A stretch of 12,722 nucleotides of DNA from RPQK01 sp041946865 (lineage in GTDB: Bacteria > Acidobacteriota > UBA6911 > RPQK01). The stretch lies in NCBI GenBank assembly GCA_041946865.1, contig JBHGBF010000164.1:1-12722 (forward strand), read 5' to 3'. The position numbers and the translations under genes are program-made. Below the pieces are notes generated by a model. The model had not been told where the DNA came from and ran no database searches. It saw nothing but the letters and a program-made list of their open reading frames with translations. Shown here one piece after another: positions 1 to 7,041 of the stretch (position 1 is the first letter of the stretch; each line of letters starts with the position of its first letter).

Positions 1-56
1 AGCACCGGCCTCTCTCCTCGTTGCTGCCACACTCCGAACAAAAAACTGAGGGGTTA
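1..56 (-). repeat. Inverted repeat, left arm (56 bp; partner 12571-12626)
   Basis: Read on the minus strand from 56 to 1, this segment matches plus-strand 12571-12626 at 52 of 56 positions by direct comparison. The mismatches are one in the middle and three in the ten bases nearest the window edge. The match still holds at base 1, so the arm may continue outside the window. In this copy the repeat lies inside the zinc-ribbon coding start. Confidence 0.9.
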
Positions 57-70
57 CTCATTTGAGTCAT
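1..70 (-). CDS. Zinc-ribbon protein, N-terminus only (runs off left edge)
   Basis: Only the first 23 codons are present. The reading begins MTQMSNPSVF and continues with Cys-x-x-Cys-Gly (CSECG) and a third Cys at codon 23, as in the first knuckle of short zinc-ribbon domains that bind one zinc ion. A good Shine-Dalgarno (AGGAG at 80-84) sits 9 nt before the ATG at 70-68. A second in-frame ATG at 61-59 is possible but is 18 nt from that site. The gene lies 87 nt downstream of vapC on the same strand. Its function cannot be judged without the rest; many such proteins carry a zinc ribbon followed by a membrane or regulatory domain. The same 5' coding segment is repeated in inverted orientation at 12571-12626. 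Coding status is supported by the SD, the Cys pattern and the shared frame of the two copies. Confidence 0.6.
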   Translation of the reverse strand, partial: MTQMSNPSVFCSECGSNEERGRC

Positions 71-157
71 TTTGGATCGCTCCTGCCGGACCTGAAGACA
101 GGGCTCGTGCCCGAGGAGCAGGGATCAGAGAGAAGGTCAAGGCCCGGGGACCACGCT

Positions 158-622
158 CTATACGCCTACAGGGTCGTCGGACCTGGTCCTGGCGGCACCT
201 TGTACTCCTTCCGACACTGAGGGCGGCGGGTCCCACCAGCAGGACTTCAGTGGTCTGAGTGTGGCGATGGTCGAGAAGTCTGTGTCTCGGTGCAGCAGGC
301 GAATCCCGGCATCGAGCGCCAGCTGCGCGATACAGCAGTCAATCGGGCTCGCGACCGTCTTGCCCAAACGGCGAAGCTCGAAATAGATTCGCGCCGCTTC
401 GCGCCAGGTCTTCTCGGCGCACTCCAGGTAAACCTGCGTCGAGAGGTAGTCGTCCAGCAGCCGCCACTCCCGTTCTCCGCGTGCGCCCTGGAGCAATTCC
501 AGCTGCGTAAATCGGGACAAGACCGGCTCGTCTTCCCCTAATTGCTTCCGAAAATCGGCCACGACAAGTCCTGAGGTATCTCGCAGCACCGGGATCCAGA
601 CCGAGGTGTCGACCAGGATCAT
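158..622 (-). CDS. vapC: VapC-type PIN-domain ribonuclease toxin
   Basis: A 154-residue PIN-domain protein, the presumed toxin of a type II toxin-antitoxin pair. VapC toxins are Mg2+-dependent endoribonucleases, typically cutting tRNA or rRNA. The N-terminus MILVDTSVWI carries the first acidic residue (Asp5). Glu42 lies in QLELLQG, Asp95 in SPIDCCIA, and Asp113/Asp115 in the HRDTDF motif, so the acidic active site looks complete. The family usually ends near residue 130-140; about 20 extra, low-complexity C-terminal residues are present. The ATG at 622-620 overlaps the antitoxin stop as ATGA, which indicates translational coupling. The family assignment is firm; the RNA target cannot be read from sequence. 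Confidence 0.93.
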   Translation of the reverse strand: MILVDTSVWIPVLRDTSGLVVADFRKQLGEDEPVLSRFTQLELLQGARGEREWRLLDDYLSTQVYLECAEKTWREAARIYFELRRLGKTVASPIDCCIAQLALDAGIRLLHRDTDFSTIATLRPLKSCWWDPPPSVSEGVQGAARTRSDDPVGV

Positions 623-822
623 CGCCTGACTCTCCTTAGAGCCTTGTGGCTGAAACCCGCATGAAACTCGATTTCTCCCGCCAGTTCCGTCAAGTCCTTC
701 CGCTTTCGTCGCTTGACCAGCTCGGCCAACGCCTCGTGCACCAGTTCCTTTTTGGTCCTCGCCCGGCTCACAGAAAAGGCCTGTTCGAGCAAGGCATCAT
801 CGATCTCGATATTCGTCCGCAT
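619..822 (-). CDS. vapB: VapB-type ribbon-helix-helix antitoxin
   Basis: A 67-residue antitoxin beginning MRTNIEIDDALLEQAF. This is the MRTNIxIDDxLL pattern of the VapB/DUF2191 ribbon-helix-helix family: a beta strand for DNA binding, then a helix containing TKKELVHEALAELV. The basic C-terminal tail would wrap and block the VapC active site. An upstream in-frame start would give 91 residues, but the extra 24 do not look like the family and would overlap the promoter. The ATG at 822-820 fits the family start exactly. The gene precedes vapC and overlaps it by 4 nt. VapB-VapC complexes normally repress their own promoter, which fits the repeated half-sites just upstream. Confidence 0.9.
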   Translation of the reverse strand: MRTNIEIDDALLEQAFSVSRARTKKELVHEALAELVKRRKRKDLTELAGEIEFHAGFSHKALRRVRR

Positions 823-870
823 GGTCACACCATAGCACACATGACGTGCCTGGTACACATTGAATACACA
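823..870 (-). promoter_or_regulatory. vapBC promoter and possible operator half-sites
   Basis: On the minus strand an extended -10 element, TGCTATGGT (TATGGT at 829-834), ends only 6 nt before the vapB ATG, so the transcript would start at or beside the start codon and be almost leaderless. No convincing -35 is visible. Two 19-bp segments, 823-841 and 852-870 on the plus strand, both begin GGT and end ACACA, 29 bp apart. They could be binding sites for the VapBC complex. The internal match is weak. Confidence 0.4.
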
Positions 871-910
871 ACATCCGCGTGTTCCTGCGGACACGGAATC
901 GCCCGTGTGA

Positions 911-1153
911 AATGGCGCAGGCGCATCAGCTGCGGGCCGATCGCCGGTTCTCGACTACCACAAAAAGGACTGGGAGGCGGCCAGGGTCTTCATGGCTACC
1001 GGATACGTTTACGAAGAGGTCGCGACCCAGTGGACGGTGAGGGGGCCGACCAAGTTCTTTCGGTCTCGCGGGGCTGGGCGAACGCCTTTCCCGATTCCCA
1101 AGGGGGATCACGAAGGCTCTCCAGGCTTGGTCCGCTTCGGTATGAGAAGTTGA
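911..1153 (+). pseudogene. Possible remnant of an unknown plus-strand gene
   Basis: The 395-bp space between vapB and the sulfotransferase is not empty of coding signal. Frame 911-1153 on the plus strand is open for 80 codons and reads protein-like in its middle, with segments such as LDYHKKDWEAARVF and TGYVYEEVATQW. Many codons end in G or C, as in real genes of this window. There is no ATG at the beginning of the coding-like part; the first is at 992 and would give 53 residues. A stop lies just upstream at 908-910. A hairpin (1156-1175) follows the stop directly. I do not recognise a family. It could be the 3' end of a decayed gene or a chance open frame. Confidence 0.25.
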
Positions 1154-1155
1154 AA

Positions 1156-1175
1156 GCACGCCGTGAGCGGTGTGC
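1156..1175. terminator. Hairpin between convergent reading frames
   Basis: GCACGCCG and CGGTGTGC can pair around a TGAG loop, giving an 8-bp stem with one G-U pair in plus-strand RNA and one A-C mismatch in minus-strand RNA. It lies 2 nt after the stop of the possible plus-strand remnant and 42 nt past the sulfotransferase stop. On the minus strand the stem is followed by TTTC; neither side has a strong T-run, so a terminator role is tentative. Confidence 0.3.
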
Positions 1176-1217
1176 CGGGCGTCATGCCGATTCAGGTCGC
1201 GGGATACGTGGCGGGTG

Positions 1218-1850
1218 TCAGGGTTTTCGGGAGGATTCCCCGCCGGCGCGGTTGCGATAGAGGGAGGCTTCGACGGCGCCCGCCATGTTATGGACATCGA
1301 GGTCGCGGCGCAGGAACTCCCGGATTCGTCGCGCCTGCCCGAGCGGGTCCGCAATCACCTGGCTGTAATCCAGTTCAAGCACCTCAAACTGCCGGCTCGA
1401 TTTGAGCCACGACTTCGTTTTTTCGAGATGCTTCTCAAAGAGGCCGCGCACGCGGCCGTCTGAGGCTGGGTCCACTCTCTCTCCCCGGCGCAGAAGCATC
1501 TTGTTCTGCGAGGCTATGACTTCGTCGAGGTTCCGGTTGATGAAGAGAACCTGGTAGGTGGATTCGGGGGGAAGCTCGGGCAGAAGCTGCGAGATGATTT
1601 TGACGGCCTTGCCGCGGGCCTCGCGGAGCCAGCTCTTGTCGGCCTGCTTCTGGAGGTTCTTGACTTTTTCCAGTTCGAAGTATCCGCGGGGATTGTCCTC
1701 GTCCGCCTGCCGGACACCGTCGGTAAAAAGGGTCGCCCCGCCCGCCTCCAGCATCTTCATCAGCATGGATGTCCCCGAACGCGGAAGGCCGGAGACGACG
1801 ATGACCGGATCGTCCTGTTTCTGCTTTCCAAATAACCCGAACAACTTCAT
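1218..1850 (-). CDS. Small PAPS-dependent sulfotransferase family protein
   Basis: A 210-residue sulfotransferase-family protein. Residues 15-28 (PVIVVSGLPRSGTS) form the strand-loop that binds the 5'-phosphosulfate of PAPS. NLDEVIASQ near residue 108 and LDYSQVIADP followed by a predicted helix match the later core, which contributes 3'-phosphate contacts in this family. The C-terminal SLYRNR is typical of short bacterial members. The family moves a sulfonate group from PAPS to a hydroxyl or amine; the acceptor is unknown. An AGGAG Shine-Dalgarno at 1857-1861 lies 6 nt before the ATG and fixes the start. It sits 138 bp downstream of the large SBBP protein on the same strand, so it could be transcribed with it or from its own promoter; none is clear in the gap. 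Confidence 0.85.
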   Translation of the reverse strand: MKLFGLFGKQKQDDPVIVVSGLPRSGTSMLMKMLEAGGATLFTDGVRQADEDNPRGYFELEKVKNLQKQADKSWLREARGKAVKIISQLLPELPPESTYQVLFINRNLDEVIASQNKMLLRRGERVDPASDGRVRGLFEKHLEKTKSWLKSSRQFEVLELDYSQVIADPLGQARRIREFLRRDLDVHNMAGAVEASLYRNRAGGESSRKP

Positions 1851-1988
1851 ACCCCACTCCTCAGATCCGCCGGAACCCTGACCCTTAGAATTCCCTCAAG
1901 GTAAGACTCGCCCTTACGGATATGATAAAGAAAAACACCAGCCAATCCACGTTCCAGGCGAAGACCCCCATGGAGGAAGCTTGGTGAT

Positions 1989-4900
1989 TTACTGCACCAG
2001 CGGCGCGACGGGCAGGGTCGCGAACTGGCCGAGCTGATATTGCGTGCGGATCACGGTAGCGGCCACGGTGCCGTTGCAGGTGGCGCGCAGAATCCCGGGC
2101 TTGGAGAAATCGACCGCCGGGATCCAGGGCATCAGGTCGACCATCTGCGCCCAGTGCCCGCCAGGAGGAATGGTAAAAGCGGGCATCGTAGCCGTTAAGG
2201 CCTCTGTTGTCTCGCCTAGTTCCAGCTGGACCAGCACCGGCTGTGTCCCAGGATTCATGATTGCCAGACCGGTGGACAGCCCGGCGGCCAGGTTGACTTC
2301 AAAGGGCGCGAGAAAACCGTTTTTCAGCGCTGCCCCGGCACCGACGCCTGCCGTGCCGAGGCTCTCGTACACAATGACGCCGGCGAGCGGGCGGTCGGAA
2401 TCGACGCAGGCGGAACCGACGACCAGGTCGTCCTGACCGTCGGTTTTCAGCACCGCCGCGCCGCCTGCAGGCACCGTCAGGTTGTGAGTCCCGGTTACGG
2501 CCGTGCCGTTCAGGTCGACGGACAACGCGGCGCCGGGATCATCCTTGAGGGTTACGCGGACGTTGGCGGGGTGAGCCCCGTCCAGATTGGCGACGACGAG
2601 TTGGCTCGAGACAGAGACGCCTCCGGAAACTCCGCCCGCAAACTGCGGAAACAGGAGCGAGTAGGGAAAGGCGCCCTGATAATCGATCTCAGCATTGCTG
2701 CCGGCGACTGGTTTGAAGTACCGTGCGACCGGGCTGGCCGAGATTTCCGCTTTGTTGCCTCTCATCTGAATGACGGTTGCAGCTACGGGTCCCGAGGTCG
2801 TCGCTTTGAGCAAGCCGGAAAAATTGGAGAAGTCGACCGGGGGATTCCAGGGGTATTGATGGATGAACAAAGCCGTCTGGCCGTTCGGCGGCAGCATCAC
2901 ATCCAGGGCCTGTGCCTGAACCACGCCCTGGTTGTTGGTGAGGGTGAAGTCGCACTCGACCTGCTGGTTTTCCAAGTTCATGACCGCCACTCCTGTGTCC
3001 AGCTGGTTCACGGCGTTTCTTTCCACCGGCGCGACGAATCCTTGGGGCATGACTGCGGCACTGCCGACTCCCGCCATTCCGATCACGCCCCCGTAGAGGA
3101 TAACGCCGAAGAGCGCCCGATCGGAAATCACGGTCGCCGATCCGGCCACAACTTCGCCCTTGCCGTCGGTTCGCATCACCCGCAGGCCGCCCGGTGGAAT
3201 GGTGGTATCGTGCTCTCCCGTCGTTGCCTGCCCGTCCAGGTTCATCGGTAACGGATTCCCCGGTCCGTTCTTGAAGGAGAGATGAACTTGCGCAGTGTGG
3301 TTCTGATCCAGGTTGACGAGCATGATCTGGCTGCTCACAAGGTCACCGCCGTTGGCAAACTGCGGGAAATAGAGCCGGTGCTCGTCGGCCGGTTGAGCAG
3401 TCCCGCCGACGAACGGGAAATAGCACCCCGGGTCCGGCTTCTGGTCATGGTCAAAGTCTAAGGCCGGCGCATCTGGCGTTCCGTCGCCATTCGTGTCCGC
3501 CAGCGGAATGTAGACCTGGAAGTTGTTGTTGCCGGGGTCGGTTTCAATCGCGACCACCTGAGCCATGGCCCACGGGATGGTGATGAAATCCGGCTTGCCG
3601 TCCTGGTTGATGTCGATCCAGACGAAATCGATCGTGACCGCCGGCTGGCCAGGTCTTTCGACCACGAAACTCTCGTAGACGCCGTCCTGGTTGGCATCCA
3701 ACAGGTAGGCGCGTCCGGTGAGGATGTTCGGCGCTTTGCCTGCCGGCTCGACAAGCTCGGAGACCGTGACCGAGACCGGCCGCAGCGTTGAGTCGAAACC
3801 ATCAATGTTCACCGTGAGAGTCTGGTAATCGCCCGTGTCCTTGAGCGCCCGCCGGATGGCCGTCAGATGATAGCCGGTAATCGGATCCAGGTTGCTGAAT
3901 TCAACCGTGGACAAGCCGGGCACCAGATCGGTCCTCGGATCTATAAACTGGAGTTTGTTGCCGTCGTGGAGGACCTGGAATTGAGTGTCACTGGCATCGG
4001 GCAGGCCGTTGGCGTCGGCGTCCATCCGGGCGAAGCGCGTCCATGCCAGGTCGGCGATGGGGCCCAGCAAGTTGCCCGTCTGCATCGTGGAGGGTGTCAG
4101 ATCGAGGCAGGTCAGGAACCCGTCACCCGGTCCCCACGGGTCGGCATTGGCCGTGTTCGCATAGGTGGCCTGATACGCATTCTTGACCGGGAAGTCGGGC
4201 GAATGAGTTATGCCGCCCGCGTACACGGCGCCGTGCGAATCTACTGCGATCGCTTTACCCTCATCGCCGTCGCCGCCGCCCAGATAGGAGGAGAACAGCA
4301 CCGTGCTGCCTTGGGAATTGAGCTTAAAGACGAAGGTGTCGTAACGACCGGAGCCCTTGGCGATCGCGGGCTGAATAGAATCGACCTGAGGGAAGCCAGC
4401 GGCAGCATAACCGGTCACGTAGGCGTTGCCGGCCTGGTCAACGGCGACCCCGTACGGGGTGTCAAAATCGGTGCCGCTGACGAAAGTTGAATAGCCGAGC
4501 GACTTGCCGTCCGGCTGCAGCTTACTGATGACGACGTCACGAAACCCTCGGCCTTTCGCCTGATACACCCCGGCAGTGGTTGGGAAAGTCAGGGTCGACA
4601 GTGTCCCGGAAATGACAAAGGCAGAGCCTTCCGTTCCTACTGCCAGCCCGCCGCATTCATCTTCGTCCGAGCCGCCGAGGTAAGTGGAGTAACGCAGAAC
4701 TCCCTCGGGGGTGAAGGATGTCACGAAGAGATCTGTTGAGCCTCTTCGGGTGCCCTGATAGGCGTCCTTTACCGGAAAATCGTCTGCCGAAGTTGCCCCT
4801 GTCACATAGATGTTGCCCGCGCTGTCGATGCCGATTCCGCCCGGTGCTTCCATCCACGTCTGATCGTCATCTACGCCGCCCAGGTAAGTGGAAAAGAGCA

Positions 4901-6215
4901 GGGCGTTGCCCGTCCGGTTGAACCTGGTGACGAAGATATCGCGGTCACCTTTCCGGCTCGACTGGTGGGCTTTGAAAGTGGGGAAGTCGGACGAAAACGT
5001 TTGGCCTTCGACCGTGGCCTGGCCATCGGAATCGACCACAATATCCACACTTGATTCGGTGCTGCTTCCACCTAGCAAAGTCGAGTAGACTAGGGAGGCG
5101 CCGTTCGAACCGATCTTCGCCACGAAGACGTCGGCGTTCTGGCGTTGGGTTTTGTACGCGCCCGCCGTAGTGGGGAAGTTGTCCGAGTAGGTTCCCCCGG
5201 TGACGAAGACGTTGTTCGCCGCGTCGATTGCGATGCCTGACACCCCATCGGTGCCTGAACCTCCAATGTAGGCGATGTAAACCAGGGCGCCGGCAGGCGT
5301 GAACTTGGCAACGAATCCGTTTGCGCCGCCGGATCGCTTCAGGGCGCCGCTGCCATCAGGGAGATCAGTGGAGTCCGTCTGACCGGCGATGTAGACGTAA
5401 TCATCGTGGCCGATCGCCACGTCAGAGACAGTTTCCCCGCCCTTGCCGCCGAAATAAGTCGAGAAGACGATGGAGGGGTCGATCACCAGCTCGCGGCGAG
5501 GATCGTACTCGCCGATTCGGAAGCCGGCAGTCCCGGTATCGAGGAGGACAAACTGTCCCGGGACGCTTTTGCGGACACCATCCCTTTCCTGGTAAACAGC
5601 AGGAGCATCGAGAGAAAGGCTGCCTCTGCCGGCGCCTACCACCAGGCGTCCTCCAGAGTCGAGCTGCAGTCGTTCGTCAAACGCGAGGCGGATGAGCGAC
5701 GGATTGACGCCTGGTTTGACGTGGAAGTCAAACTCGAGCCGACCGCCTCGATAGTAGTAAACCAGATCGATACCCGGATACACTTCTTGATGCAGCACTC
5801 GGCCGAAGTGAGGCACATGGGTGTGCCAGGCCTTCGGATCCGTACCGATCAGATAGTGCGTCTTGCTCTTTTGCGGGTCCAACCCGATCAGGTTTCTCCT
5901 GGGTTGGGCTCCCCGGAAGGCCATTCGCAAAAGAGGCCCTCCCGGCCGGGCGATGAGCGCCTGTCCGGAAGAAAGAGAAACCGTAAAGTCCATGCCTCTG
6001 GTGACGAAACGGACATCTGCCGGCCACTGTCCGACGTTCCGCTCGAAGAGGGGCGGCGTTGTGATGCCCCGGATTGTCGGGCCCACGGTTGCCGGCACGC
6101 CGGAGGCGGGCGGGCGATCAGGCTCCGCGAGCCTCGCGAACAAAAAGGCGACTGTCCAACAAAGCGCTGACAGAGCAAGCAACGCGAAGAACTGCCTTGA
6201 GCGGTACTTCATCAT
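1989..6215 (-). CDS. Large secreted SBBP-repeat (beta-propeller) protein
   Basis: A 1408-residue exported protein. Residues 1-30 form a signal peptide: basic MMKYRSR, then a hydrophobic run to about residue 29. Residues 55-245 resemble the DUF7948 domain that usually precedes SBBP repeats (FERNVGQWP, YPGIDLVYY, VIDPSIVFSTYFGG). Residues 250-700 hold seven SBBP repeats, each with an [FY]STYLGG-type strand, a central Asp-x-x-Gly-Asn turn and a TGxTxSxDFP end. Residues 730-930 carry Asp-rich loops (DADANGLPD, DINQDGKPD, DTNGDGTPD) like calcium-binding type-3/EF-hand motifs. Two related domains end the protein. No cell-wall or PEP-CTERM sorting signal is visible, so it is probably periplasmic, outer-surface or released. 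It starts 37 bp after fabL with no obvious terminator between, so co-transcription is possible. Function is unknown; adhesion or scaffolding is a guess. Confidence 0.88.
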   Translation of the reverse strand: MMKYRSRQFFALLALSALCWTVAFLFARLAEPDRPPASGVPATVGPTIRGITTPPLFERNVGQWPADVRFVTRGMDFTVSLSSGQALIARPGGPLLRMAFRGAQPRRNLIGLDPQKSKTHYLIGTDPKAWHTHVPHFGRVLHQEVYPGIDLVYYYRGGRLEFDFHVKPGVNPSLIRLAFDERLQLDSGGRLVVGAGRGSLSLDAPAVYQERDGVRKSVPGQFVLLDTGTAGFRIGEYDPRRELVIDPSIVFSTYFGGKGGETVSDVAIGHDDYVYIAGQTDSTDLPDGSGALKRSGGANGFVAKFTPAGALVYIAYIGGSGTDGVSGIAIDAANNVFVTGGTYSDNFPTTAGAYKTQRQNADVFVAKIGSNGASLVYSTLLGGSSTESSVDIVVDSDGQATVEGQTFSSDFPTFKAHQSSRKGDRDIFVTRFNRTGNALLFSTYLGGVDDDQTWMEAPGGIGIDSAGNIYVTGATSADDFPVKDAYQGTRRGSTDLFVTSFTPEGVLRYSTYLGGSDEDECGGLAVGTEGSAFVISGTLSTLTFPTTAGVYQAKGRGFRDVVISKLQPDGKSLGYSTFVSGTDFDTPYGVAVDQAGNAYVTGYAAAGFPQVDSIQPAIAKGSGRYDTFVFKLNSQGSTVLFSSYLGGGDGDEGKAIAVDSHGAVYAGGITHSPDFPVKNAYQATYANTANADPWGPGDGFLTCLDLTPSTMQTGNLLGPIADLAWTRFARMDADANGLPDASDTQFQVLHDGNKLQFIDPRTDLVPGLSTVEFSNLDPITGYHLTAIRRALKDTGDYQTLTVNIDGFDSTLRPVSVTVSELVEPAGKAPNILTGRAYLLDANQDGVYESFVVERPGQPAVTIDFVWIDINQDGKPDFITIPWAMAQVVAIETDPGNNNFQVYIPLADTNGDGTPDAPALDFDHDQKPDPGCYFPFVGGTAQPADEHRLYFPQFANGGDLVSSQIMLVNLDQNHTAQVHLSFKNGPGNPLPMNLDGQATTGEHDTTIPPGGLRVMRTDGKGEVVAGSATVISDRALFGVILYGGVIGMAGVGSAAVMPQGFVAPVERNAVNQLDTGVAVMNLENQQVECDFTLTNNQGVVQAQALDVMLPPNGQTALFIHQYPWNPPVDFSNFSGLLKATTSGPVAATVIQMRGNKAEISASPVARYFKPVAGSNAEIDYQGAFPYSLLFPQFAGGVSGGVSVSSQLVVANLDGAHPANVRVTLKDDPGAALSVDLNGTAVTGTHNLTVPAGGAAVLKTDGQDDLVVGSACVDSDRPLAGVIVYESLGTAGVGAGAALKNGFLAPFEVNLAAGLSTGLAIMNPGTQPVLVQLELGETTEALTATMPAFTIPPGGHWAQMVDLMPWIPAVDFSKPGILRATCNGTVAATVIRTQYQLGQFATLPVAPLVQ
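2001..2651 (-). repeat. C-terminal domain copy 2 of the SBBP protein
   Basis: Residues about 1189-1405. It shares with copy 1 the ordered landmarks FPQFAxG, VSSQ, a VANLD/VNLD strand, LxGxAxTGxH, a VPAGG/IPPGG loop, a KTDG/RTDG turn, GFxAPxE and GxVAATVI. The units are diverged at protein level but collinear, so this is an internal tandem duplication and not a DNA-level repeat. Confidence 0.8.
2712..3371 (-). repeat. C-terminal domain copy 1 of the SBBP protein
   Basis: Residues about 949-1168, the first of the two related domains. It begins FPQFANGGDLVSSQ and ends near GPVAATVIQMRGNK. A linker of about 20 residues separates it from copy 2. The fold looks all-beta, with alternating hydrophobic strands and Gly/Pro turns. 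No named domain is recognised. Confidence 0.8.
4116..5468 (-). repeat. Seven SBBP repeats (residues 250-700)
   Basis: Repeat starts are visible at FSTYFGG (251), YIAYIGG (313), YSTLLGG (377), FSTYLGG (441), YSTYLGG (509), YSTFVSG (575) and FSSYLGG (641), a period of about 62-68 residues. Seven blades would suit a closed beta-propeller. The units are similar as protein but not as near-identical DNA. Confidence 0.85.
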
Positions 6216-6219
6216 GATT

Positions 6220-6225
6220 CCTCCT
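6220..6225 (-). promoter_or_regulatory. Strong Shine-Dalgarno of the SBBP gene; affects start choice
   Basis: AGGAGG reads on the minus strand 4 nt before the first ATG (6215-6213) and 7 nt before the immediately following second ATG (6212-6210). The second spacing is closer to the optimum, so translation may begin at codon 2. The difference is one residue of the signal peptide. Confidence 0.7.
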
Positions 6226-6252
6226 GCAGGCTTTGATAAAAGTCCACTTTCG

Positions 6253-7041
6253 CTACAGCAGCAGACTGTAGCCCCCGTCGGCGACGATCACCTGTCCGCA
6301 AAGCCAGTCCGACAAAGGCGTACAAAGAAAGATCGCGATTTGAGCGAGGTCTTCGGGCTGTCCCAGCCGGCCGGCAGGTGTTCGAGCTTCGGCCACTGTG
6401 ACCAGCTGCCGGTAGTGCGGGTGAAGCCGGATGGATTCGGTGTCAACGAGGCCGCCGCACACGGCATTGACTCGGATACCCGCGGCCGCCATCTCGACCG
6501 CGAGGTAGCGCGTCGCCGCTTCCAGGGCGGCCTTCGAGATTCCGATAGCCCCGTATTCTGGCAGCACGCGCGAGCCGCCAAGGCTGGAAATCCCGATGAT
6601 CCGGCCTCCGCGGCTGCCCATCAGGCGGGCCGCTTCCTGCGCACACAAGAGAAAGGCGCGCGCGTTCACGTTGAGAGTCAGATCCCATTGATTGGGGCGG
6701 AGGTTCTGCACAGGTTTGAAGGACCCAAGGGCGGCGTTATGAATCAGAATGTCCAGCGAGCCGGATTCCGCGACGGTCGCGAACATGGCTCGGATCTCAT
6801 TGACGTCGAGCAGATTGGCTCTGATAAGTGAAGCCGATCCCCCGGCTTTCCTTATCTGGCCGAGGACTTCGTTTGCCGCGCCGTCGTTTTCCCGATAGTT
6901 GATCCAGACCCCGACGCCATAATTGGCCAGGGCCCGTGCGATAGCGGCGCCGATTCCTCGCGATCCCCCTGTGATCAGAGCCGTCTTGCCGGCCAGCCAG
7001 TCACTCAAATCGGGCCGTTTTTTCACTGATTCCGGATTCAC
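6253..7041 (-). CDS. fabL: FabL-type enoyl-ACP reductase (SDR family)
   Basis: With the GTG start at 7041 this is a 262-residue short-chain dehydrogenase/reductase. The NAD(P) loop TGGSRGIG is at 24-31, and NAA follows the fourth strand near 102. The catalytic region reads ISSLGGSRVLPEYGAIGISKAAL: Tyr163 is followed by Lys170, a Y-x6-K spacing. Ordinary FabG-type ketoreductases have Y-x3-K and here would have Ile at that Tyr position. Y-x6-K is the signature of enoyl-ACP reductases FabI and FabL, and ALEAATRYLAVE, VNAV-GG, TPAGR and the DGGYSLL end resemble Bacillus subtilis FabL as I remember it. The likely role is NAD(P)H-dependent reduction of trans-2-enoyl-ACP, the last step of each elongation cycle. 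The start overlaps the acyltransferase stop as GTGA; a longer 292-residue version would run through the upstream gene and is rejected. Confidence 0.85.
   Translation of the reverse strand: MNPESVKKRPDLSDWLAGKTALITGGSRGIGAAIARALANYGVGVWINYRENDGAANEVLGQIRKAGGSASLIRANLLDVNEIRAMFATVAESGSLDILIHNAALGSFKPVQNLRPNQWDLTLNVNARAFLLCAQEAARLMGSRGGRIIGISSLGGSRVLPEYGAIGISKAALEAATRYLAVEMAAAGIRVNAVCGGLVDTESIRLHPHYRQLVTVAEARTPAGRLGQPEDLAQIAIFLCTPLSDWLCGQVIVADGGYSLLL

Noticed and set aside
101..112. Possible terminator between vapC and the zinc-ribbon gene (GGGC-N4-GCCC)
   Set aside because: The stem is only 4 bp with no T-run; too weak to annotate.
646..1260. Long plus-strand open frame of 204 codons across vapB and the following gap
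   Set aside because: Its first part is antisense to the clear vapB antitoxin and its translation shows no domain or protein-like pattern; the coding-like signal near 911-1153 is in a different frame.
1861..1988. Promoter for the sulfotransferase in the 138-bp gap
   Set aside because: AT-rich stretches occur (TTGGCT, TATCAT on the minus strand), but the spacing between them does not fit a sigma-70 promoter.
3867..4490. Plus-strand open frames antisense to the SBBP gene (also 2484-3251 and 5406-6170)
   Set aside because: They mirror a GC-rich minus-strand gene with recognisable repeats; the translations are compositionally biased and show no motif.
4116..5468. CRISPR-like periodicity in the large gene
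   Set aside because: The repetition is at protein level (SBBP blades of about 65 residues) within one open reading frame; there are no identical short repeats with spacers.
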